Assembly (NCBI GenBank): GCA_047967505.1
Contig: CM106538.1
Length of the DNA: 64,000 nucleotides
From: Dipteris shenzhenensis
Lineage: Eukaryota > Polypodiophyta > Polypodiopsida > Gleicheniales
Reading direction: 5' to 3' (one strand)
Shown here one piece after another: positions 56,141 through 64,000 of this stretch (its first letter is position 1; every line of letters begins with the position of its first letter). Made by a program: the position numbers and the translations under genes. Below the pieces are notes generated by a model, which ran no database searches, was not told the DNA's origin, and worked only from the letters and a program-made list of their open reading frames with translations.

Positions 56141-56925
56141 CACCTTTGGGCCGCTCCTCGGCAACTCCCAAGTGTTGTTTGCACGAATGGATTCAAGCTC
56201 AGCCTTGGCATCCATCCATTCCTTGCTATCAAAGGCATCCTTGTGACATAAAGGTTCCTCATTGCAAGCAGTAGCAACCAAGGCTACAGCCAAATAGTTG
56301 CCATGCATCTGTTTATGCACACTTCTAGTGCGGGCTCTCCAAGGTTTAGCTTGTTTGCTGTCCTTGAGTGTGTCCAAAAGCCATCTCGGGACTGATTTTT
56401 GCTGTCTAATGACAGCACTCTTCTGTGCAACCCTGCTCAATAGCATGGTCATCTACTGAAGACATATCAGGCTGAGCCAGAGCTATTGGTGGAGGATGGG
56501 CACTGCTAGAAGTGTATGGCACAACACTCTGCACTAGTTGCTCTATATGTGTGGGTGACTGAAAGAGAGGCAACAATGTATCAAAGACATCTGAGGCATC
56601 AACAATAGGCTGTCTTTTGCATTCCAGCCAAGGGAAAGGCACATTTTCAGCGAATTTAACATCCCTACTGACTATGACCTTGCCCAGGCTGGGCTGATAC
56701 AACCTGTATCCCTTGCTCTCTACGCTTTAACCAATGAATATGCATTTTACAGCTTTGTCTTCAAGCTTATGCCTCAGTTGAGATGGCGCATGAGCATAAG
56801 CCAATGACCCAAATACCCGCATATGAGAAATTTCAGGTTTGCGGCCGTGCCATGCCTCATAAGTTGTGATAGTCTTCAATGCCTTTGTGAGTACCCGATT
56901 GAGCACATAGTTGGAGCACATGACA
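56141..56925 (-). pseudogene. pol: Copia C: post-integrase block and RT start
   Basis: On - : MCSNYVLNRVLTKAL, KTITTYEAWHGRKPEISHMRVFG, KCIFIG, RLYQPSLGKVIVSRDVKF, then EWMDAKAELESIRANNTWELP near 56250-56165, the very start of RT, where the LINE endonuclease piece intervenes. The integrase core between 56941 and 57060 is mostly deleted: DLAG is followed soon by the post-core block. Confidence 0.8.
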
Positions 56926-56940
56926 ACATCTAATCAAAAC

Positions 56941-57500
56941 TTATTTGGCAAAGACTTCCCTTTGAGCATGCATCGGCTCATTTCCATCTTTGACTGATTT
57001 TTCCTCTCTGCCAGCCAAGTCTAGTGCAAGGTGAAGCTTCCTGAAAGCACCAATTGTCCCATCCTTTGGAAATGAGAAACGGTGCATTTTGCCCAACATG
57101 CATCCCTCACAAACATGTTTAACCGGTGCATGCATGGGTGGGAAAGCAACCACCATGTCTTGTGAATGCATTTTAACCAAGCTTTCGTAGTTGAGGTGAC
57201 CCAACCTCGCATGCATAAGTGGGAATCTGAAATTACAGATTCAGCCACCAAATTTGCCTCTATTGCAAGTTGTTTGTCATATACATCAAGATGATATAGC
57301 CGAGAAGAAAGTGACCCAGTAAGTACTATGCTTTCATCATACCGGTTGTCATACACGGCACATCGATAACCATCAAAGAGAACCCGAAAGCCATTCAAGG
57401 ATATGGCTGAAATGGAGATGAGGTTCTTCTTGATACCTGGGACAGCCCCCAATGTGTCTGAAAGAGTGATCTGCAAGAAACGATGTCCTTGGAAGCACCA
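56941..57500 (-). pseudogene. pol: Copia C protease end and pre-integrase
   Basis: Frame 57512-57021 reads GAVPGIKKNLISISAIS, FRVLFDGYRCAVYDN and RLYHLDVYDK, the usual protease-to-integrase stretch. An overlapping frame (57216-56941) gives MHARLGHLNYESL and CEGCMLGKMHRFSFP, the H-H-C-C pre-integrase zinc motif, complete. Confidence 0.85.
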
Positions 57501-57780
57501 CTCTCGAAGCATGAATCTGACTTAGAATCTAAGACAGACAAGGCTGTAGCATCCTTCTTTGGATGCTACCGGCATGTCACCGTGAAAGCCCACTCATCGT
57601 GAGCAATGTTTGCTGCCTCATGACTAAGAATTGGGGCAGCAATAGTAGTAGTGACAGCAAGTCCTTTTTTCTGTTTTTTCTTTTCAGAAGTGATGCGCTT
57701 GCAACATTCAGAAATATCATGTCCTGGCTTCCTACAATAATTACAGCGTTTGCTGTTTTTCTTCTTTGCATCAGATGGGC
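57490..57780 (-). pseudogene. Copia C zinc knuckle and protease site
   Basis: The - strand has CNYCRKPGHDISEC at 57745-57704, a full C-x2-C-x4-H-x4-C knuckle, then CFESGASKDI near 57520-57490, the protease site with the catalytic Asp changed to Glu and the following His to Asp. A stop lies between them. Confidence 0.8.
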
Positions 57781-57859
57781 AGAATTAGATGAGTGTCCAG
57801 CAGTAGATGAGCAGTAGATGAGTTTCCAGAAGGCTTTGGTTTGCTGTAATTTCGCCCAT

Positions 57860-58510
57860 TCTTTCCCTTATTTTTTTGATTAATGACTTTGCAATTTGAG
57901 AGGCAGCACGATTTGTGCGACTCTGCTCCTCATGTAGGAGAAGCCGGTCAAAAGTATAAGTGTTGGATTGCCCATGGCAACCAACCTCAATGTAGTAGCA
58001 AACCCCTGGTAGGACTCAAGAAGTCCATTGAGTGTTGTGGGCACTACCTGAGCATCTAGAATAATTTCATCCACATTGATGAGCTGCTCTTGAAAATCCT
58101 TGATTTTTGTGATTTATGCATCCATGCTGTCCCCCTCTCCATTTTGACATTCTCATGTCTTGGAAGACCGAGTGTGAGGAATGATGTGTCTCTTGACTGA
58201 AAAAACAATAATAGAATGTGCTTGGGCATCACTACCATTCCATTTGGCCTGATCGGGTGTGGGAGGAGGGGCTGGAGTAGTAGTAGAAGAGTGAGTAGAT
58301 CCAAAGGTGGCTGTAACAGCTGCACTAGCTGTAGCAGTAGCTGGAGTGGAAGCCACAGAGGGAGGTCAAAGGTCCGATCCTGAGACAATACTCCAAATTT
58401 TTTTGGCAACCAGTGTTTCACCATGTATGACCACATGGGATAATTGGGTCCATCGAGCTTATCCTTAGTGAAGATCATACCCAGCCAATCGTTGCTTCCC
58501 ATTGCAAAAA
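57860..58510 (-). pseudogene. gag: Copia C gag
   Basis: On - : KLDGPNYPMWSYMVKHWL near 58460-58410, then KWNGSDAQAHSIIVFSVK (58250-58190), then INVDEIILDAQVVPTTLNGLL and SYQGFATTLRL (58080-57980). This is the UBN2-type gag order, in three frames. Confidence 0.8.
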
Positions 58511-59420
58511 TAAATCCCTGAAGGAAAAATGCGTGCTCAAGATTAGCCTCAAGGCTTTCACTGCAAAAGGAGCTGGCTGTCCAAAAATGACAGCAAATGT
58601 GAGGGAGTGACCAATCAAAAATTGATTGCTCAAACAATGAGCTAAAAGCACGTGTTGTCCCCAAAAATATGACCTGCAAAACAATATCTGTCCGGTAAAA
58701 GGACCCCTTGCCAAAGATAGTTGTCCTGCAAAAATATCAGCCCAAAACAAGGGGCAAATGTCTGCAAATGTATCCAATGATCAGTTGAGCAAATGTCCCA
58801 GATGGAGGTTGCGTACCTCAAATCTGATAGGACAACAAGCCCAAATCAAGGGGCAAATGCATAATATACCCAAATTTAGCTAAATAAAGCAAATGCCATT
58901 GCAATGGACAACAAATCTGGCAAAAGCTCCAAATTCTGAGAGGGCAAATATGCCAAAAAGAGGGCAAATTGGAAAAAGCCTCAAATTGTGCGCAATTCCA
59001 AGCCAATGGCAATGTTCCTGCATGCAATGTCTACCGAATGCTCAAAATTGGCTGTACCAAGCCAATGTCACTGCACATTTCAACAAAATTGACGAAACTC
59101 CCAATTTCTGGAATGGCAAAACTGTCAAATTTGGGGCAAATGATCAAAAGCCCCAAATTTTGCTGAAGAAAAGCAAATGTGACAAAATGTCCTACAATGT
59201 CATGCCAAATGCCAAAAATATCCCAAATCTGACTGCTAAAACAACAGATGTCATATGTAATCACTCAAATAGAGTGATTGGAATGATAGAGAACCTGAAA
59301 AAATGCAGCTCCAATGCAAAGTTGAGGCTGAGAGCAAAAAGCCCCAAATTTATCAAAGATGAAACCACCTCATCCGAAGCGGGCGGCGCAAAAGCTGGTC
59401 TAAGAACTGGAATGGCAGTT
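58511..59420 (-). mobile_element. Copia C leader, rich in gcaaatg/ccaaat words
   Basis: Words such as ggggcaaatg, ctgcaaaa and ccccaaattt recur at irregular spacing over some 700 bases (58680-59360). The 182-codon + ORF at 58893-59441 is a by-product of this composition. A similar ctgcaaa-rich region precedes copia D's gag (63480-63720), so it looks like a leader trait of this copia group. Confidence 0.5.
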
Positions 59421-59442
59421 GAACGGCTAACATACGGATGAG

Positions 59443-59600
59443 TTGTACGATTGTACGGATGATCGCCGTACGTGCTGTACGGAGGCTGCACATAGGATGT
59501 GCAGACGTGGAACTGTACGGACGACTATTGTATGATGCATGGAAATCGTACGGGTGTACGGACTAGTTACAAACGAATGTATCGTACAATTGTACGGATG
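59443..59600 (+). repeat. GTACGG cluster
   Basis: Nine GTAC words occur in about 155 bases, most as tgtacgg or cgtacgg (59444, 59452, 59467, 59475, 59513, 59547, 59555, 59583, 59591), with irregular spacing. Confidence 0.8.
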
Positions 59601-59749
59601 CTTCACGTCATTTGTATGGGGATGCTTGTGTGGGTTGTATAGATACTATGTACTGACAATATCCCAAAGCGCACGGTTGGCGATGGAAGGGACACTCTTA
59701 CTAGGAAGAGGGCATGGGGTGTGCCAACTCCCACGAGGCTGGCTAGCCT

Positions 59750-60070
59750 GATGCTAGATTTGGTCCTTCTTGCATGTACAAGCAGTAAGTGTGATGCTTG
59801 AAAGTGTCAAACAGTCATATAATAGAATCTGAAGTGTATTATCTTGAATGCCTTGCGTGTGCAGATGAGGCCCCTTTATAGGTCTAGGAAAGTGGGCCAA
59901 CACACATTTATATATGGGATAATGCAATAGGGGTGCCACGTGGGAAGCCCTCATGCAAGCCTAATAACACTACTTAAGTGTTTACGATTAGTGGGACCTT
60001 TTTCTAGACTAACAAGGCCCATCACCTAGTTGACTACTAAACTAGAGCTTACTAATGTTACAATTCAGAA
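59750..60070 (-). mobile_element. Possible LTR of copia C
   Basis: A - strand TATA motif (cctataaagggg, about 59882-59871) lies upstream of the copia C leader. Edges and primer site were not found, so this is a weak call. Confidence 0.3.
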
Positions 60071-60329
60071 TGGAGGATTGCAAGCCCATTAATACACAAA
60101 TGAATCTAGGTGAATGAAATCACCCTTGGTGTCATCACAGAGTCCTGTTCCCATTCAGAAAGTGAATGGCAAAGTACTCATGATACCACAGGCTACCTAT
60201 CTCTATTTGGGGAGGGTCCTCTACTCTTGATGATTACTCTACCACCTTTGTATACTCCCATTTTCCCCTTTCCCTTGCCTCCATCAGAAACTCAGTACAA
60301 AGACCTTTGTCAAAAGGAAGCTCAAGCAT
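60071..60329. other. No gene seen
   Basis: One 81-codon ORF (60110-60355) without family features that runs into DR1 copy 3. Confidence 0.4.
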
Positions 60330-60510
60330 CTGTGGGTGTGGGGATTTGTATGTGAGAGCGTATATTTATACTATGGTATATACCCACCATTGGGTGTTGA
60401 TGACTTCGGTGGGGATGTTATAGTGGTGAGTCCTTTTGAAACTGCACTATGTGTTGTGTTTTTAGAGGATGAGTTTGGGCATGTTCGTGGATTCATTTAG
60501 ATATATGTTC
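60330..60510 (+). repeat. Dispersed repeat DR1, copy 3
   Basis: Starts gctcaagcatctgtgggtgt and includes tatttatactatggta and gaggatgagtttgggcatg. About 50 bases in the middle are deleted relative to copies 1 and 2, and the TGACGTCA site is changed to tgacttcg. Confidence 0.7.
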
Positions 60511-60559
60511 CTGCTGTATTAGCAGACATGCAAATTTCACCTCGAAGTTTTTGTCCACG

Positions 60560-61085
60560 TTGCGGCTTGCTGATATTACGATAAATACTTTCTCTCTTAA
60601 GTGGTGCGTTGCCCTACCGACTGATCCATCCTTACGAAAAGCATTTTGATGATTTTGCCCAAAATGCATTCCTTGCATACATGTCTGGGGGGTGATTCTA
60701 GCAAGGCGTATTCAGTACCATGTTTTGTCTCTGCAATAGTTGTTAACTTGCAATACTTTCCATGCCCAAATCAAGCATGCCATAACTCTGCCTCTTTCAT
60801 GGCAGGAGTAGAGAGGGTTGACAAACAAGCATCTTGATTGTTGCTGTCAAATCGTTCCAGCTAGTATAATCCATGGTACAAATCTCTAATTGCTAGTAAT
60901 GACCATCGAATAATCCTTTTCACAGTCCTTGATTATGCACTTGTCATCCTCAAAGAAGACAGCATAACCAAAAGAGGAAACTGAAAGAAGATTATTCCTA
61001 ATCCGTAGCAGATAGGTTGTATCTGGAAGACACAGATCAGTTCCATTGGCTGATGACAGCATCATTGTAAACTACTCGGTGCTTT
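60560..61085 (-). pseudogene. Copia D protease end and pre-integrase
   Basis: On - : CLPDTTYLLRIRNNLLSVSSFGYAVFFEDDKC (61035-60940; shown in parts in my reading as LPDTTYLLRIRNNL and FGYAVFFEDDKC), ELWHA-like near 60790, then VCKECILGK near 60690-60660, the pre-integrase C-x2-C. Order and content match a copia pol N-terminal part. Several shifts. Confidence 0.65.
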
Positions 61086-61099
61086 CTATCAATTCAGAC

Positions 61100-62472
61100 A
61101 ACGGATTTTGCAGAGGCGTTTGAATGAAATGATTGCGAGTTGCCAAACACATATACTTGAACTTAAGAGTTTGCAATTAAGCTGGAATTAAGACTTATAA
61201 AGCTTAAACACAAAGTGACATCATTGGAAATTGCAATATGATTGAGGGGCCAAGACGAGGCCCCTCCCTTATCCAGGCTCACTTTATTCTTGAAAATGGA
61301 GATACAAGACCAAGGTGCAATGCACCTTCCAAACTGATGAACTCAGTGAAAGCCTAGGACCTAGATACAAGACTCAAGAGCATATGTACAAGGTAGACAA
61401 CAAAAAAGGAGGACTCCAAGCTCAGGTTTCAACTCTTGGCTTGCCCAATCCACAAGGAAGAAGCCTGCAACAATCACCACTTACATCCAACATTAGAGGC
61501 AAGCACTAGTTTTTAGAAAGATAGTAGAAACAACATGAAATAGTGCTGCGAATGAGATAAACTTGACAATACAGGCTCCCTTCGTGACTTGACCCTTTTG
61601 TAGATGAAGTCCTTGATGCCTCTGAAGCTACCTTGGGTGAGGAGAGTGTGGAAATGGGGTTGGAATGAGAACAGCTTAGAAAAACAGCCTATAGGCTAGA
61701 GAGAGAAAGCCTTTATGGAGTGATAGCTGTAGAGAGAGAGTGCCAATGCTGATCCCAAGGGAAGGGATGTAAGAGAGGAGCTGCTGCTGTTCCAGAGGTG
61801 CAGAGAAATGCAGATTTCTGCAAGGGGAAGGGGCTGGAACAGTAGAGAGAGATATTCTGCAGTAGAGAGAGAAAGACTGCAGCAGGAGAGAGAACGGGAC
61901 TGTGGCTGCTCCAGGCTAGGAGAAGGAGAGAGGATGCTGCTGCTGTTCCAGAAGAGCTGAGAGGGGGCAGATTTCTGGAGAGGAAGGGCTGGAACTGTAG
62001 AGAGAGAATATGCTGCTGTAGAGAGAAAGTGCTGCTGAGGTGAGAGAATGGCCTAGGGAGAAGCTGGCTGCACCCAAGGAGCTGGAGAGGTTCTGCTGCA
62101 TCAACCAAAAGGAGAGAGAAGAAAAGTGACGAATTTTTCATGTAGAGAATGAAGGGGAGAGGCCTTCTTTTATAGGCTCAGCCCCCCCCCCCCAGGCTTA
62201 GAATGGAAGGTGGACACTTGTCCCAGATTTTTGGTGGGCTGTAGTCCCAAAGAGGACAGCCCACAACCTGCCCCAAATCTACCAGATTTGGGGCCAGACA
62301 CTTGGCTTGCATACCTTGCCACTTGCCATACATGCTGTCACATGTGTGGGACAGGTGGACTGACCTGCCAGCTCAGATTCCATGTGGCAGTCTGCCACGT
62401 GTCACTCCCAAAAACCCTAAAATTTCAAAGTTGTCAGAATTCAATTCTGATCGCACCCACGGGTTCCTAACA
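61100..62472 (-). mobile_element. LTR-like insertion in copia D
   Basis: On - a start TGTTAGGAACCC at 62472, a TATA motif CCTATAAAAGAAGG near 62180, then a long CT/GA-rich stretch (62140-61680; - strand ORFs here are low-complexity), and AATAAA near 61290. It separates copia D's protease start (62933) from its protease end (61085). A run of 12 C lies at 62182-62193. The inner edge is not defined. Confidence 0.35.
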
Positions 62473-62929
62473 GCTTGGACTATCTATTGACATACTCTAA
62501 GGTCATAATTGAGCCATACTGAGCTCATTTGTTTGTCGTCTTATCTTGTATCTCCATTATTCTTGGCATGCTGCCAGGCCCACACCCAAAGCTCAGGGAA
62601 CATTCTCTTGAATGGTTCCTAGGTCAGTATGCAATCTGTGCATTTGATTGGTCCCATGTTTGGGTACTCAGGTGGGGTGTGGTTTCCAGATGTTCCTCTC
62701 AAAGAGAGGCCATCACTCTTGTGGGTCACTAATGCCCATAACCCCAAGCAAGGGGGTCCACCCTCAAATGCTAGACCTAGTCCCCATTGTCCGTAACTGA
62801 ACAGTAGGAAAACATTTCATTTCTTAATAAGCATACTATTGAAAAACAAAATGAAATAGTACCAAGCAAGTGGATACATGTTGAAGCAGGATGACAATCA
62901 TCTTCCCAACTCCTTTGATGAGATAAGAA
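62473..62929. other. No gene seen
   Basis: Short ORF only (62529-62732), no family features. Confidence 0.4.
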
Positions 62930-63136
62930 GTATCACCTTCTTGCCAACCGGAGCAGGCTGCAAATCTGTAAAACCTCTCTTTGGGAGGTAACATGCTTGG
63001 ATGCACCACAATCGAAGTACAAAACAACTTCTAAAGTTTCACCCACCTTGAGTGATGCAACTGCCTCTCTGGTATTGTAGCTGCACCCATGAAATACCCA
63101 TTCTTTAGCCATAAAGTTTTTTTTTTTTTTTCGCAA
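62930..63136 (-). pseudogene. Copia D protease site
   Basis: The - frame reads EVVLYFDCGASKHVTSQREVL; D-C-G-A-S-K-H at about 63013 is a copia aspartic protease site with Asp and Gly kept. A T-run at 63118-63132 on + (A-run on -) precedes it and breaks the link to gag. Confidence 0.75.
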
Positions 63137-63196
63137 AAAGAGACTTCTTTTAAGTATTAAAGAAAAACCGTTAGAGCAAGCTCCATATGGGATACA

Positions 63197-63475
63197 TCAT
63201 GCAATGCACGAAAAGCTCAAGAGCCAAAAAGAAAGGATTGAGGCTGATAGTGCTATCTCAATCCGGTAGAAACCTTCGAGAAAAAGAGAGAACCCCTCCA
63301 AACTCGAAGAAATATAGTCCTCAAGCACATTTTTAACCGTAAAGCTCCATGAAGAATAGTTGGTACTGTCCAACTTATCCTTCTGGGCGAGAACCTCCAA
63401 CATATCATTTGCATTCTTTGCAACATAATCTGAAAGCAAAAACAAAACAAAAGACCCATGCAAATGCACTAGAGT
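63197..63475 (-). pseudogene. gag: Copia D gag start
   Basis: The - frame reads MLEVLAQKDKLDSTNYSSWSF then VKNVLEDY near 63410-63310, the opening of plant copia gag (KLDxxNYxxW). It loses similarity after about 63300. Confidence 0.7.
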
Positions 63476-64000
63476 CTGCCTACAAATTCTGCAAAAGTAA
63501 ACTTGACCTGCAAATTTCGCGACAAGGCTTTTCTGCTACAAAAACCGAAATGCTGACTCAAATGAGTCGAAGTTCCTGCAAAACGATCCAATTCTGCAAA
63601 CGGTCCACAAAAATTCTTGACAAGGCCAACAAGGCAAACACTGCAAATGCTTCGATAGAACTCTAGTGCCGAAGTGTACTGCTGGGTAGATCTGCAAATG
63701 CAGATCTGTACAGAATTTGCACCAAGAAACTTATGCTTTAGGTATGGCTCTATATGGGGGGTGGGTGCTAACGATGCATATCTTAGCACACTATTGTATA
63801 AGATATTTAAATACTCAATTTTGAGAGCTAGTCTCATTGAAAAAATCAAACATATTGTACAATTTTTTCCACATATTTATTTTCAGAAAGATGTCTATTA
63901 ATAATGCTACATGAGAAAGTAGCACAAGCAACCATTTCCAACATCATGGTTTTAGAGCTCAGTTGTTGTCCAGATCTTTCAGTTGACATGTGGGGTTATG
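63476..64000 (-). mobile_element. Copia D leader
   Basis: Rich in ctgcaaa words to about 63720, as in copia C's leader. 63720-64000 shows nothing recognisable; the - ORF 63849-63469 follows from composition. Confidence 0.4.

Noticed and set aside
58893-59441. 182-codon + ORF
   Set aside because: Asn/Lys-rich translation of the gcaaat-rich copia C leader; no family match and no context for a gene.
61713-62141. 142-codon - ORF, Ser/Leu rich
   Set aside because: Produced by the CT-rich tract in the LTR-like insertion.
1-64000. tRNA or rRNA genes
   Set aside because: I looked for tRNA arm consensus and rRNA core words and saw none; primer-site matches are element features, not tRNA genes.

Overview
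The window looks like repeat-dominated intergenic or intronic DNA from a vascular plant with a large genome. A gymnosperm or fern is my guess, but the sequence does not fix the lineage. The evidence is plant-type Ty1/copia elements with initiator-Met primer sites, Ty3/gypsy elements with an Athila/Tat-type primer site, plant LINEs with a zf-RVT-like tail, TTTAGGG-type repeats inside LTRs, a plant receptor-like-kinase fragment, and a Nudix exon that ends at a good splice donor. There is no bacterial gene organisation. Almost every coding stretch is broken by stops and frameshifts, so this is a graveyard of old insertions with a few younger pieces.

Layout. 1-4570: Ty3/gypsy relic G1 on + (protease, linker, RT, RNase H, integrase), with its integrase C-terminal module lying inverted at 4203-4570. 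4821-8012: a decayed long ORF with a coiled-coil C-terminus and a second partial copy, in the place of a 3' accessory ORF. 8213-8700: purine-only repeat tract. 8717-16068: copia element A (+) with leader, gag, protease, integrase, RT, RNase H and 3' LTR; its 5' LTR is missing. 16921-about 21975: gypsy relic G2 on - (LTR, primer site, leader, gag, linker, RT, duplicated linker). 24130-25350: decayed DUF7869-type gene on -. 25885-26640: copia integrase piece F on -. 28447-34094: copia element B (-), same family as A, with both LTRs and a primer site. 34106-34863: another LTR. 35040-35760: gypsy gag piece G3 (-).

36285-36455: the only plausible host-gene piece, a first exon of a Nudix hydrolase. 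37600-39430: gypsy G4 (-), RT/RNase H/integrase. 39380-40640: LINE RT piece (-). 40680-41290: gag-like piece. 41917-42276: receptor-like kinase fragment. 42995-44025: two opposed gypsy fragments. 44029-49158: a long, GC- and CpG-rich LINE (+) with ORF1 tail, ORF2 (endonuclease, RT, Cys/His tail) and a poly(A) end, joined to a copia RT at 49159. 50541-51281: solo LTR. 52110-53085 and 60330-60510: a three-copy dispersed repeat. 53435-55240: copia E start (LTR, primer site, gag). 55450-56140: gypsy protease piece and an inverted LINE endonuclease piece. 56110-58510: copia C (-). 60500-63480: copia D pieces (-), split by an LTR-like insertion.

The elements do not form a working system. They are nested and rearranged copies whose catalytic residues are often lost. 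The features that stand out are repeated local tandem duplications inside element coding relics, the decayed DUF7869 gene, the Nudix exon, and the overlapping ATGA junction between the LINE ORFs.
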